A program made the translations under genes and the position numbers. Shown in pieces: positions 25,801 through 37,959 of a stretch of 64,000 nt of DNA. The DNA lies in NCBI GenBank assembly GCA_016801845.1, contig CM028931.1:8042087-8106086 (forward strand). Reading direction: 5' to 3'. The DNA comes from Polydactylus sextarius. Lineage: Eukaryota > Chordata > Actinopteri > Polynemidae. The notes under the pieces were generated by a model. It saw only the letters and a program-made list of their open reading frames with translations, did not search any database and had not been told where the DNA came from. How positions within the stretch are numbered: the stretch's first letter is position 1; every line of letters begins with the position of its first letter.

Positions 25801-26686
25801 GTATGTGTCGTCTTCTTTATCCTCAGTCTCCCACAGTCAAATAACTCGCCTGTACAGCCGCTTCACCAGTCTGGATAAAGGTGAAAACGGCACCCTGAGG
25901 TGAGTTTGATCATTGATAGATAATTCTTGACAGGATCAGTGATGTTATAATGATAATAATAGAAGTGACAGATAGATGGATCACACCCACGTTAGCTGAG
26001 AATGTATTTTTTTAGTCATAATGTGTCCGAGGTCAGAGGTTTTTTTTATTTGCTCATCCCGACAGGAAATAGGTTTTCGCTCCATTTGGGTTTCATTAAA
26101 TCTTAAATCCTCGGCGTTTGATTAACTTCCTCCTCTCCTCGTCGTCGGGGGGCAGAGCAAGCAATAGGTGAAAGAAGCGGATAATCATTAAATGTTTAAA
26201 ATGGTTTAAAAAAAAAAAAAATCGCTCCATCATCCCTCGCAGACGGAATTTGAAAAGGAAAAAAAATGGGGGGAATAGCGTCGTGTTTACACGCAAAACA
26301 AGATTTTAGTTCTACCTGTTCTTCCTTTTAATCATCTGTGTCCAAGGTGACTTTGTTAACGCACAACAGTTGCCACAACAGTCGGATGTGACATGTTTAT
26401 AGATTCATTATGAGCAGGTTAACCTCCTCCTGACTCCTGCTCGCCGACCGTGAAGAGCTCAAAAGTCCTTAATCTGTTTTTAACAAAATCGTTTATTTAC
26501 TTTTTTAACTCCCTCTCTTTGTCTTGTCACGTCCGTCCGTCCGCCCGCAGCCGGGAAGATTTCCAGAGGATCCCGGAGTTGGCCATCAATCCTCTGGGAG
26601 ACCGAATCATCAACGCGTTTTTCCCCGAGGGGTGAGTGTGAGTCGTCCCCTTGTTGTTGTGTCGCAGGTTGCTGTTTTTGTTCTTT

Positions 26687-26717
<31 letters not shown>

Positions 26718-29477
26718 GTTTGAGTCACGGGCTCCAAAAAAGAAAAACGCCGCAGAGCTCCCAAACCCAGACCCGTCATCAACGGAACAGAAAGTCTGGT
26801 TTTTTCTGTGCACCGCAGGTTCTTTAAGTACGTTTGGCCGCTGTCTGGTTGTTTTATCAGACTGGAAGTCGAGTACCAGATGTTTTGCGAGATGTATCAT
26901 TAAAATCCCAAAAAGCCAAGATGTGTAGGCGTCGCGTCATTTTTAGCCGCAGCTTTAATGGTTTCAGATGTCCTCGTCGCCGCTGGTTTTGGCTCGACGG
27001 TTTCGGGACTTGAATGGAGGTGCGGGGTGTTTGACCTGGTGAAGACGGGTGTTGGGTCACGGCTAGTTCAGTTCCCCTTTACAGCTGATGTCCAGTAGTT
27101 TTTAAAAGAATCAGGAGGGTGATATATCTCATGTCTCTTCTGCTTCTTTTATCTTTTTTCTCTCTCTCCTTTTTTTTTTTTTGTGTGTGTGTGTGTGTTT
27201 TTAGCGAAGACCAGGTCAACTTCCGAGGCTTCATGCGAACCTTAGCCCACTTCCGACCCATCGAGGACAACGAGAAGAACAAGAACGCGGCGGCCAGCGA
27301 GCCGCTCAACAGCAGGACAAACAAGCTGCTGTGTGAGTGTGTGTGTGTGTGTGTGTGTCCGGGGTGGAGCTGGATGACCGGGATCATCGCCACTCATCCC
27401 ATTTCACAATGTGGACTTAACCGGCTCTTTTATGACTTATATACGTGTGTTTTTCTACTTTTTTTTTGTTTTTTTTTCTTCTTCTTCCCCAACCAGTCGC
27501 GTTCCGTCTGTATGACCTGGACAGAGATGACAAAATCTCCCGGGACGAGCTGCTGCAGGTGAGAGGACAAGACGCTGATTCACAGCTTATTTTCCTTTTG
27601 AAAGAAGCCTTTTGTTTTCTTCTCTTTGGGGAGGAAAAAAAAAATATTTGCTCTTCATTCTGCGCCAGACTGTACAAGGGAACAAACGCTATTGTGTAAC
27701 GTCGGTTTTCAAAGCGCCTCGATGTCAATGAGGAGACTTTGCCCTCAGCGCTGATAATGACGTGATATGTCTCCTTAAGTACAGGTTGATTTCTCCCAGA
27801 CGGTCTAATATCCTGTGTTTTGTCTCCCTCCCGTGTTATTTGTCGTCCCTCGGTGAAGCCGCCTTGGTCCCGGTGACATTGTGCGACCTGTAATTGCCAT
27901 AAGCTCGGAGGGTTAAGTGACTCAGACGGATCTCTTGTTTTGCTCAAAACATTTCTGCGTCCGCCGGCGGCAAATCGTCACGCGCCGGCGCTTTAAATAC
28001 CCGCTTCCCCGACAATTCACCAACCAGTCTTTGCCGAGAAATGCAACAGCCTCCGCAGGTATTCGTTAACCACAAACGGGAACTTTCTGTCCGTTCTCCG
28101 CAGGTCTTAAGGATGATGGTCGGCGTAAACATTTCAGACGAGCAGCTCGGCAGCATCGCCGACAGAACCATCCAGGAGGCCGACACCAACGGAGACAACT
28201 CCATCTCCTTCAACGAGTTCATCAAGGCAAGTTTCATGACCGGCCGTCACGTTAGAACTAGTCGACCACCGACGCCGACGATTTGTGAGTCTCAGTCTCT
28301 GTCGCGGTCGTTGGCGACTTGTTGTTCCCGTGATCTGGAGTCTCGACAACTGGTCTGAGACCTGTAGCGTTCACACTACAAGACTCGTCAGTGATTGACT
28401 CCCGATCACACCGTGACGTCACCGAACTCTACGTCTGGTCACGTGAACTAGACAGGATGTAGCCGCTGCTTCTTACAGCCGTTTATTGTTGACGAGCACC
28501 GGTAAAGACGCTGCCTCCGACACAGACTAAACCAGTAAACCAGCGTGTAATCATCACCATGGCAACACGCTGGTTTTCACGGTGGAGCTGAAATCAGCAG
28601 CAGACCTCCCCGGTACTGGGTAACATCTGGATCAGACGTGGGGAGTTTGTAGAAAGTGGAAATGAAACAAAAAGCGTCAAAACGTCAGACTTTTAAACGT
28701 GGTTGTGAGTGAATCAGTGAGACGGCAGCAGCATTTATCTCACATCCCTCCTCTGATTGGCCGTCGCTCTTTGTCAGTCTCTTCAGGCTCCTCCAGGTTT
28801 TCTAACACGACAGATCCAGTCCCGGTCTCAGACCAGATCCCGGCGGCCTCTGATGGAGTCGTTATTCATCATTAACTGATGATTCACCAACCATCAGAGG
28901 ACCGAGTCCACCAGACACTACGACTGGAAACAGCTGGTGAAGTCGACTTGACTTAACCACCATATTTTTCCTTAGTTTCTCTTCTAAGACAGAAACTGCA
29001 AAATAAATACCGATGTGAAACGTGCTCTTCTCACAAGCTCTGACCATGTACCACTACCACGGGTGCGCACTGTGCATTTTTAGCTTTGGAGGCCCGAGTG
29101 GGAAACGGACCAGAGACGAGGAACGACCACAGAGAGGGGAAAACAGATTTTTTTAACACAGTACAGCGTGCGTGGGCTTGCCTCCTTGTTTGGTTACTAC
29201 AAAGCACAAGACGCACGGGATGAAGTTTCTTTTTTTTTTTTTTTTTTTTAAGTTGGTCCAAGAACACACAGCGCAGTCGTCTTTGGCCGTGATGTGGCCG
29301 CGCCAGAGCCCGTAAAACATCACAGCACCGCAGCTTGTTAACCAGTTGTTGTTGTTTTTTTTTGTTTTTTTCCTTCAGCAGCTAAATTTGTCTTTTGTTG
29401 TTGTTTTCTTCTCTCTCTCTCAGGTCCTGGAGAAGGTGGACGTGGAACAAAAAATGAGCATCCGCTTCCTGCACTAA
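25295..29477 (+). CDS. chp1: chp1, calcineurin B homologous protein 1, 195 aa, complete
   Basis: EF-hand Ca2+ sensor that, in vertebrates, binds and supports plasma-membrane Na+/H+ exchangers and can inhibit calcineurin. Exons: 25295-25361, 25827-25899, 26551-26631, 27205-27332, 27497-27558, 28104-28226, 29424-29477 (TAA); total 588 nt, all phases consistent, same length as human CHP1. It starts MGSRAST, giving an N-myristoylation Gly2. Ca2+-binding loops: EF3 D123-E134 (DLDRDDKISRDE) and EF4 D164-E175 (DTNGDNSISFNE); the N-terminal EF-hands are degenerate, as in the family. It ends KMSIRFLH. The near identity to remembered human CHP1 separates it from CHP2. The last intron (28227-29423) uses a GC donor. 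Intron 1 has an (AT)n tract ending about 30 bases before the exon 2 acceptor. Confidence 0.97.
25737..25797. repeat. (AT)n microsatellite in chp1 intron 1
   Basis: A pure AT run of about 60 bases that ends about 30 bases before the exon 2 acceptor, in the branch-point region. Confidence 0.95.
28227..28228 (+). other. chp1: GC splice donor of chp1 intron 6
   Basis: The exon ends AAG and is followed by GCAAGT. The next exon (29424) begins GTC CTG GAG in phase after ...FNEFIK. No GT in the neighbourhood restores the frame. AG/GCAAGT is the usual consensus of the minor GC-AG class of U2 introns. Confidence 0.9.
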
Positions 29478-29557
29478 TCTCAGGTTCCGAGCGGATCGCC
29501 GACCGACGATGTCGAGTTTTTATGTCGGGTCGCGAGCTCACCCAGCGTCTGAGCAGG

Positions 29558-29559
<2 letters not shown>

Positions 29560-29599
<40 letters not shown>
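29560..29599. repeat. (CA)20 microsatellite in the chp1 3' UTR
   Basis: A CA run 83 bases after the chp1 stop codon. Confidence 0.95.
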
Positions 29600-29601
<2 letters not shown>

Positions 29602-29814
29602 CGAGTACATGAGCATTAGGTAGATCAACGTCATAGATCCTGAGTCTCTGCCTTCGCGCTGCTCCGTAAAACAAAAGGAAAAACGTTGCGTGCCTTGGGT
29701 TGGTTTATGCAATGTCACTGTTGTTTGTTGTTGTTTTTTTTTTTTTTCTCCAAGTAAAGGAAGGTTATTTATTAGAGAGTCCTAGTTAGTGCCACTGCTG
29801 TTACAACCTTTTAA

Positions 29815-29820
29815 AATAAA
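29815..29820 (+). terminator. chp1: Proximal poly(A) signal of chp1
   Basis: AATAAA, 338 bases after the stop. The 3' UTR between them contains a (CA)20 run at 29560-29599. Confidence 0.5.
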
Positions 29821-30649
29821 AATCGCGCAGCTGATAGCGGCTTTTTTTTTTTTGTTTTGTTTTGTCTGTTTGTTTTTCCTTTGTACAAATACGCAAATGG
29901 TTCAAAGTGAAACGCGCGAAGACGTGCGACGCGATCCCGCTCCATCATCATCATCGCTTTTTGTTTTTTCGGCTTAATTTAGCTACTTCCGATAGATGTA
30001 ATTAATTAAAAAAAAAAAAACCAAACAAACTTGCAGCGGTACGGATGAAAATCTCACACACACACACACACACACACGCAACGCTGCTATCACTTCGGCT
30101 CGTACGTACGTCTTCCCTCGCACGTCCCGACGTTTTTTTTTTTTTTTTTTAAATACGGTATTAAGATTTAACTGCCACTTTGCCCCGCTGTAAGGGGAGG
30201 AAATAATAAAAAAAATAAATAAAAAAAATAAAACCTTTTACTCCATCTCTTGATTGAGGTTTAATACAAACCCCCAGGTCCTGCGGTGAACCAGGTGAAC
30301 TCATCACAACGTCTGTTGATATGATCAGTCTGAGACAAAATGTGTTTTTTTTTTTATTATTATTATTATCTTTATGCACTGCTCAGCATTTGTCGTGCTA
30401 TTTTTTTTTTTTTTCCTTCGCCATTGACCAAACCCATATTACAGAGAATCAAATGCATCAATATATATATAGATATAGATATATATTATTTCTGTACAGG
30501 CTGGTGTACCTAGATTGGAGCGCAAACGTACGACCCCTTTAATTTTTAATGTGAGCTCAACCATTTTGTCAATCATCATGTGATCATCAATCAAATACTA
30601 GCGTGACGACGGTGGAGGTGTTATCAAAGTGATTCACGAATTTGATTTA

Positions 30650-30655
30650 AATAAA
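30650..30655 (+). terminator. chp1: Distal poly(A) signal of chp1
   Basis: AATAAA about 1.17 kb after the stop, followed by a GT/T-rich stretch. It is a candidate distal 3' end. Confidence 0.5.
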
Positions 30656-30659
30656 AAAT

Positions 30660-31500
30660 AAGTGCCATATATCTTTTGTTTGTGTCGTTTCTTTTGATCG
30701 GGGGGGGGACGCCCAGGTGGGCTCGAGTCGACGGCGCGAGTAACTCGTCGGTGACGTCAACACTTTCACGTCGCAGCACGAGAGGAAACTCGAAAGACAA
30801 ACGAGACGCGTAGGTGAAATTACACACCCGAGTTAGTTTGTCTTAACGCTTTGCTCTCGTTACATAACAACAGAGTTAAATCATCGCCAGTGCAAAGTCC
30901 AAATCTGTGACTCAACAACTTGGGAGATTTAAAGTCTTATTTAAGATAAAAGTAGGTCTGTTCCTGCTAACTAGTTAACTCAATTATTGACTGTTTATTT
31001 CCTTTATTATTGAATTTATTTTATTATTATTATTATTATTATTTTTAATGGTTTAATCAGCAAACATGGAAGCTGCAAAACTAATGAAATTGAATTAATT
31101 CCAATTAATAAAAAAAAAAAAAATAAGAAAATGCACCTGATGTTTTTTTTTTGTTTGTTTTTTTTTTTTTTTTTTAGGAAAAAAAATTAGAATTATTCAA
31201 ACTAAACACAGCAGGTGTTTTATTTTTATCTAATTTTATATTTAATAGATAAATAAATAAACGAATTAATTCAAATTTAGTCGCCATTGTTTTGATGATT
31301 TGTAACCGGGACAAACCATATATGGTTAAAAGGGTGGAGCGGTGATAGAAATTTAAAAAATAAATAAAATAAATTATTTAAAAATAAACGTTGCTCGTAC
31401 AAAGTTTAAAACCGAGCGCGTCGACGTATCTTTTAAGAGAAAAATAAAAATTTAAAAATAAATAAATAAATAGTAATATCGTTACCCGGAAACCGGCTCA
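30660..31500. other. Spacer after chp1, AT-rich
   Basis: Low-complexity A/T-rich DNA with (TTA)n near 31020. A short stretch near 31050 (GGTTTAATCAGCAAACAT) recurs near 52425. No gene seen. Confidence 0.55.
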
Positions 31501-32150
31501 GGTGAACGTCGCCACACGTGGGGAAAACGTCGCCCAATCACAGCTCGAGGACGCTTTCACCTGCCTGGTTCCTTTTCGGGAAACGGAGAAAGGCTTTTTA
31601 AAGACACGTGATAAGGTTGAGGAGCGTTTGAGTAAAAATCAATAAGGTGGTGGAGAAGTTTTTTAATAATAATAATAAAAAAAAAGATGGCGGATCTATC
31701 GGCTAAATAGACGGAATATGAAGCGATCGCCGCGAAATTTACGCGCTGATGTTGCCGACGACTAAACAAAACAAAATCAGCTGAGACATATCTGCGACAA
31801 TACCATCCTGAATACTTTGAAGTTTACATCCCCGAGCTACAGATGGATTCTTCCACGGTAAGTGACTCCTGATATTCTCCCCTGTCTTTGATACACCACT
31901 CTGGAAATGTGAAGCCCACTAATGTGTTTAAGCTTTATATAATTTCACATAAGAAATAGAAATAAGGTGCATATATCTGTTGTGATGGCACATCCATATG
32001 TTACCTTAATTTCCCTCTGGGATCAATAAAATATTCATTCATTCATTCATTCATTTATTCAATGATGGGTTTTTATCTCCGCAGCCATCGACGCCTGCTG
32101 TGCTTGTGTTTGCCCCTCGACGTGTCCGGATACATGGTTGGATGAGGTAA
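31500..32150 (+). other. Coding-like fragment with two possible exons, unrecognised
   Basis: A locally GC-richer stretch contains an open segment (31750-31857, including SAETYLRQYHPEYFEVYIPE) ending at a good donor (ACG/GTAAGT). An acceptor at 32084 leads to a short open exon (to 32146, donor GGATGAG/GTAAAA). No continuation was found before the transposon fragments. I do not recognise the product; it could be the 5' end of a transposon gene or of a broken host gene. A retroelement-like tail (CCCTCTGGGATCAATAAA plus (ATTC)n) sits between the two exons at 32010-32062. Confidence 0.3.
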
Positions 32151-32204
32151 AACATCTGTCACATCAAATTTGCCATATTTAGCAGCGACAGTAACTAGGA
32201 CTGC

Positions 32205-32765
32205 ATCCGAACATCCCTACTAACCTACTACGTAGTAGCAAAAATGAGTAAGCGACGATCTAGTACGTCCGAATACCTTAGTTTACTCTCAGTAGTAGGT
32301 GAAAGGTTCCCGGATGGTTTACTACTTTGCTAGGATTTTGCAGTATGCAAGCGATGTACACTACGCTAACTACACTACCCCAGAAGTCACCGGGAGGTTG
32401 AAAACTGTAGAAGAAGAAACATGCATTAAACATAAAACGCAAATGCACAGTGTTCAGAAAATAAGAGCCACATGTACTTCAGTAAATAAAAAATGTCCAC
32501 GTCACCAATGTGTGTAAAAAGTTGCCGCTATGACTGCGATGCTAACAACCAACTGGTGGTAACTAACCCTTCGCTTTAAGCCGCAAAATCATGACGTTGA
32601 TGTAAACATCCGGGTCACAAAACAGACAAGATGGCGGCGTTGTAGTACGTCTGAATTGTGTCTGCTACTGGTTAGCTTGATATGTTGTAGCTACTAATGT
32701 GACGGTCAAGTAGTAGGCACTCAGTAGTAGCAGTGTGTACTAAGGATTTGGATGCGCCATGTCAA
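32205..32765 (-). repeat. Non-autonomous element with ACTACGTAGTAG-type ends
   Basis: It begins near CTGCATCCGAACATCC and ends near TTTGGATGCGCCAT, giving short imperfect terminal inverted repeats. Its left 220 bases recur in reverse complement inside each 2.5-kb tandem unit (about 42600-42800, 45150-45350, 47690-47890). Transposon class not determined. Confidence 0.6.
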
Positions 32766-32769
32766 CTAA

Positions 32770-33605
32770 GCCTTTCCCGGCCACCAGAGTATCTGGAGAA
32801 AACCTCATAAAACCTAGGAGACTACATATGTAATATATTGATATAAAGACATGACTAGAGAAGTGAGGGACAGAGAGAAGAGGTGCAGTGTATTGTCCGA
32901 GTTCCCCAGCAGTCTAATCTCATAGCAGCTTAACTAAAGGATGGTTCAGGTCCATGTCCCACCTCGACCATCCTTAACTATAGGCTTCATCGTGGTATCG
33001 AGGGGGTGTTAATGTACAAGGTAAGTCTGACATTTGGAGAACTTCCTCAATTGTTTGTGACAAAAATGAAAAAGGAACTGAAGGAACTGGATTTTGCTCG
33101 TTGTGACAAATGTGCAAAAATATTAGTCTACAACGGACACACATCTGGTACCTCTGGGTTGAGGCGACGCACGTGCTCTTTTCTCCCCGGTCAAAGTAAG
33201 CTGCTTTTCAAGGATAAACATCTCCCTACACACATTAACCAAGAAACCACAGAGAACGGCGGTTGTAGACTAATATTTTTTAGCCCATATGTCACAACGA
33301 GCAAAATCCAGTTCCTTTCCATTTTTTGTCACAAACAACTGAGAAAGTTCTCCAAATGTCAAACTTACCTTGTACCTTGTACGGTATTTAACACCAAAAA
33401 ATCCCCCTTGATACCATGATGAACCCTATAGTTAAGGATGGTCCAGGTGGGACATGGACCTGAACCATCCTTTAGTTAAGTTGCTATAGGATTAGACTCC
33501 TCTAATCATGTCTTTATATTGATATATTACATATGTAGAGTCCTAGGTTTTATGAGGTTTTCCTCCAGATACTCTGGTTCACCTACGGTATTTAACACCA
33601 AAAAA
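32770..33605. repeat. Fold-back element C, about 0.83 kb
   Basis: The arms are reverse complements: GAGTATCTGGAGAAAACCTC near 32787 pairs with sequence near 33575, GGATGGTTCAGGTCCATGTC near 32940 with 33455, and AACTGGATTTTGCTCGTTGT near 33084 with 33305. The loop is about 60 bases near 33150-33250. No gene. Confidence 0.88.
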
Positions 33606-33639
33606 CCAGCCTCAACATCACCCAAAACCTCGCTGTACT

Positions 33640-33935
33640 GCATCTTTCTGCACAGTGGGTCTGATGGATAAGCTGGTTCTTCCTGGAAGGAAAACAGATC
33701 CTTCTGCGCACAATGGGCCAAGAGAAAGTAGTTAACAGTTGTATTGCAACTTATTTGGAGGTTGCTGGATTGGACAGTGACGTGTATTGTGAAACACCAA
33801 AGATATTTGTACAAAATAAGATGCCCGTTGCTAGAAGCAACATCCCAAGACAGCAAGACCTAGGAAAATGGCTTCACTTGAAACATGTTCGCTTGCTAGA
33901 AATAAATAAATGCAGATGTGGAGAAATGTTGGGTT
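33640..33935 (+). mobile_element. BEL/Pao retrotransposon pol fragment 1
   Basis: The open segment 33713-33946 contains PRQQDLGKWLHLKHVRL, which resembles the region just before the second conserved part of BEL/Pao pol (the aspartic-protease-like DUF1758 segment). It is short and broken. It is followed by a LINE-type tail. Confidence 0.55.
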
Positions 33936-34012
33936 TCTCTATGTAAAGTGCCTTGAGATAAATGTTTTTATGATCTGACGCTATATAAATAAAACTGAAT
34001 TGAATTGAATTC
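33935..34012 (+). mobile_element. LINE/SINE 3' tail
   Basis: GTAAAGTGCCTTGAGATAAA, then GCGCTATATAAATAAA-like sequence and (GAATT)n, is the typical 3' tail of fish L2-type LINEs and their SINE partners. Only the tail is present. Confidence 0.6.
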
Positions 34013-34584
34013 TTAACCTGAAGAGGAGGTTTGTGGATTTGCGGAGAGAGTGCGAGATCGATAAAGCTGCTTTCTTTTCAAGTAAATGTCAAGTCAAGTC
34101 AGTAAAATGAAAGAAACAAAAAAAAAAAAAAAACCTTTGTAGGAAAAGTGTCTTGTATTTTCCCGTCCAATTTATCCAGAAAATGGCATCTGGAAACAAA
34201 TGAAATGACGATATTTGTTACTTTATTGATTTGGAAAATGTGCATTTGATTTTTTAAATTTTTTTTTAAGTGAATGTATTTAGGCTCTTAACTGTTTAAT
34301 GATTAATTAATGAATTTATTCATTTAAACACGTTTGGACATTACATCCTGCCTGTAGTTGGCAGCTTCAAGCATTATACTTAGTTCACAGTTGAATGTTT
34401 TTCATTTTGTGCTAAGCTAGCCTTAACATGTGCTGGACCTATCTCTATACATTATATTATTATATTATTATTATTATATTAAAATAATCCCATGTGTGGT
34501 ATTGATGAAAGTAAATTACAGCTACATCACTTTCCTCTGACGCCAACACTGGTGATGTTGGACGCACGTGTGTGAGCTCAGTGA

Positions 34585-34800
34585 TTCTTGAAACTTGAAA
34601 GCAAAAAAAAAAAAAAACACATCCCACTGGGAAAAGTGCTAATTTCTTTTGGAAATTAATAATATTTTCATGAATAAAAAGAACGAAGGTTATAATCAGG
34701 GGGTCCGTTGCACATACGTAAGGTTATTTTATAGGTTTATTTATAATTTGTATTGATTTAATGATTATATGCCGGCCCATCGGCCACAAAATCAGTTAAG
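34585..34800 (+). repeat. Repeat G, copy 1
   Basis: A roughly 210-bp stretch repeated almost unchanged at 51268-51480. Shared sequence includes GAAAAGTGCTAATTTCTTTT (with TG for TT in the other copy) and ATTATATGCCGGCCCAT. Class unknown. Confidence 0.75.
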
Positions 34801-34809
34801 ATAATCATT

Positions 34810-35480
34810 TCAACTTGATTAAGAAAAACAAAAAGGAATAATTTCATTGAATAATGTCTTTTTGGTGGAGAAAACGGCTGCCACCAAGGTGGAATTGCCC
34901 ACATTGTCGACCTGAAGGGGTCGGAGAAGACAGTGATGATGTCATCAGCTTCCTCCACTGATGACGTTATCAGCATCACGTTCTTCGTGACATCATCAAG
35001 CTTTCCCTTAATCTTTATGACATCATTCCATTTATCTTTGGCCTTTAATCCCAAAAGTTTTGATAGGCGTCTAGACTCCTATTACAACTTAATACGTTAA
35101 TACATTAACTAATTCTTCAAACCCTTACACATTTGATACAACGTAACGCCCAATGTCCAGACAAGGAGACTTCAACATCCCCCACGGCCAGGCGCAGTTG
35201 CTTCAGAGGACGTTGTAGCTCCTGAGGAGGAGGCTACAGCTCCCGACCAGACTAGCAATAATTCAACAACAGAGAAAAACAAAATGTTTGTCAGGATCTT
35301 GGCTGAGATGCTGGTTGGGCGAGCCTTCATAAGGTCCAAGATGATCTTGATGGCACCAAAGACATCATCCAGACTCTTAATGAAAAGATATTGGTCGAGT
35401 TGGATGATGAGGAATTAAACATGACTTCACAGAACATCAACAAGCTGGACAAGGACATTTACAAGGACTTGAACTGAAAT
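34810..35480. pseudogene. Unrecognised coding-like remnants
   Basis: On the minus strand 35054-34830 is open (KGKLDDVTKNVMLITSSVEE...). On the plus strand 35200-35480 reads as a coding-like segment with one apparent frameshift near 35330 and a stop at 35476 (ends INKLDKDIYKDLN). I recognise neither. They could belong to a decayed transposon or a lineage-specific gene family. Confidence 0.3.
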
Positions 35481-35935
35481 GGTTGTAGTTTCACAAGAAC
35501 TAAAAGGCGCCATCATCTCATCTCTCAGGCATCACCTGACACCCAAACCTAGCACCACCTCTAGGTTCTTCTCCTCTGTTAGGAGGGTCTTCTCCAACCC
35601 CTTCACAGAAATCACACTGACCCGATCTTTTTCCGATCAACCGGGGAATTCGACACACAATCACAGGGTTCATGAGACTCTGATGTTTTTCTTTTCAGAG
35701 AAGACAGAATCTAAAAACATTCTTCTGCGGTTGAATTTCAAAGAAATCACACTGACCCAATCTTTCCTGGTCCACGACACAGAATCACTGGACTCATGAG
35801 ACTCTGGTGTTTTCTAATCAGAGAAGACAGAATCCGAAAAAATAGTCTTCTCCGGTTGAAGTCACAGAAATCACACTGACCCGATCTTTTCCGGTTAACT
35901 GGGGAGTTCGACACGAAATCACAGGACTCAAGCGT
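35480..35935 (+). repeat. Approximately 130-bp satellite block 1 (GAAATCACACTGACCC)
   Basis: Three to four imperfect units share AGAAATCACACTGACCC, GAGAAGACAGAATC and ACAGGACTCATGAGACTC-like parts. The same satellite recurs in each 2.5-kb array unit. One unit is preceded by an open segment rich in Ser and Arg that I do not recognise. Confidence 0.75.
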
Positions 35936-35999
35936 AGACATGTGTTACTCTTTGTTAAATCTCATAACCAGTTTTATAGTAGCGATAGGAGTGAGAAGC

Positions 36000-36560
36000 C
36001 CTTTTTGTTGAATCTTTTTCTCCTGTTTCGTGGTAGGAGTTAGGGGAGATCCCTGTGTTTTGTTTTGTTTGATTTGAGTAAGCTAGATCAGGGTGATCGG
36101 CTCTTTTGTTTGTTGTGTCGGGCCTGTTTCTCACATCCGAGCTAATAAACGCTACTGATGGAGTTAACAAACACCAAAACTGGACTTGGCCACTTTCTTT
36201 GGGATGGGAGAGGGTGGGGACGTAACACTAAACAAACCCTTATACAACATAACAATCAATTGGATAGACAAATGGCCAGACAACGATCACCAAAAACAGA
36301 AATGTTGCTCCACATTTCAGAGGACGACATTTCCCCCAATAATTAATTGCTTTTTTGACAGGATTACAGCCCAACACTTGGCATCATTTAAATCAGGTGA
36401 ACTGGATGAAGAGACAAAGGAAATTTATCTTAAGCTTAATTTCGCAATTATGTTCAGTTGCAGGAAAATTTGCCGTCGATGTCTCTGATCACTTTTCAAG
36501 TTTTTCACTCGCAGAGGCAGAAGACCAGGATCCAGGATCCAAATTCAGCTTTGGTTCAAG
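36000..36560. other. Unassigned stretch in the transposon island
   Basis: Several short open frames but no recognisable product. It leads into the first 'core' block. Confidence 0.4.
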
Positions 36561-37680
36561 TCGTATTGTCTGTGAACTCTGCGTTAGCAGAAAAGGTGAA
36601 AGTCGGTCAGAAGGAAAGACGGTTATATTCACAAAAGAATCCGGATTTTGCTAAGTATTTTTGCTGATTTGCCGAAAGTCCAGGATAATTCCCAGGATAT
36701 CATCCCCTTATCATTTCTAGTTACTGGCTCCTTATATTATTATAATGAGTAATTGTTTTATGTTAAGCCTAAAATATTTAGGGGCCGGATGTGTTTGATT
36801 CAAAGTTTGTCAGAGTGTTTATCGAACAAGATAGACTGCGAAGAAATAACCACTACACAAAGTATTTTTGCTGTTTTTACGAACGTCCAGGATAATTCCC
36901 GGGATAAACGGTTAAAACCTGAAATTGTTGAGCTGACGATGATGTTTTTACAAGATGTAAATGAGTAATGTTGAAGATCAGCTGAAAGAGTTGAATCTCA
37001 ATGTTCTAGGTAAACTTATGATTCACGTGTCATTTGAGTATGAATGTGAGACTCGGAAAAAACACAACAAACCTAAACCTAAAGACGTTCAATGTTCGTC
37101 AAATTTTGTTCTTTTTCCAAATCGAAATGGGTAGAAAACAAAACTCTTGATAATGACAGTGACACTAACTGTCAGGGTCAGTTAGTGTCAATTGTCTGTT
37201 AGGGTTTTTTTTTTTTTTTTTTTGAGTATTATTGTCTTGTCACTTCCTGTTTTATTTTGAAGGTGTGTGTGCTCCAACATCTCCCTCATCTTAACTTCGT
37301 CTTGATTACATTCCTCATCCTCCTACTCCTGTGCTGATGATGATGATGTTTTTACAAGACATAAATGAGTATGGGGAAGATCACTTGGGTGTAAAAACAG
37401 ATGTTGATGACAGCGGCAGTGAATACAAGAGGAAAGAGAGAATCTCAATGTTCGTCAAATTTTGTTCTTTTCTCAAAGCGAAACGTGTAAAAACAAAACT
37501 GTTGATAATGACGATGACACTAGCGAGTATGAAGAATACGAAAAGATCAAGTTCAATTTCAGTCTCGAATGTGGAGAAAAAATTGATTGTTCATTTGAAA
37601 GTTGTAGAGAAGGTAAAAAACCTCCCGTGTGGTTAAGAATTATTTATTTTCTGGTTGAGCTCTTAAAGGTGATTAGTTAG
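36560..37680 (+). repeat. 'Core' coding-like block, older copies
   Basis: The block carries broken versions of the core peptide: 36600-36970 (QSIFAVFTNVQDN, then KPEIVELTMMFLQDVNE), and a further copy at 37330-37680 that includes TSEYEEYEKIKFNFSLECGE and GKKPPVWLRIIYF. It is frameshifted between parts. The 36700-37320 portion is duplicated at 39560-40190. Product unknown. Confidence 0.55.
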
Positions 37681-37959
37681 TGCTCCTAAGTGTAGGAGCC
37701 ACAAGTGCTTATTTTGATTTAGCGCTAATTATTTTCTGTTATTCCAGCTGGTGCCAGTCTTCTTTCCTCCATCTAGTGGCCAGTAGGGCACCTTGTCTGT
37801 CCTGTCCTTTTATACAGGTGATGTTAGGTGAGATGGAGCTAAGAAATTCTGCTAGTGGAGCGGATTATAGTGAATTCATACAATGAAGTTGCCTGCTATT
37901 GGAGTGGATGACTATGTTGTTTGGGTGACCGAATAATAGTTCATAATCGAGTCATATCG

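Noticed and set aside
28250..28900. Possible extra gene in the large chp1 intron 6
   Set aside because: GC-rich sequence with short open frames on both strands, but no recognisable domain or splice structure.
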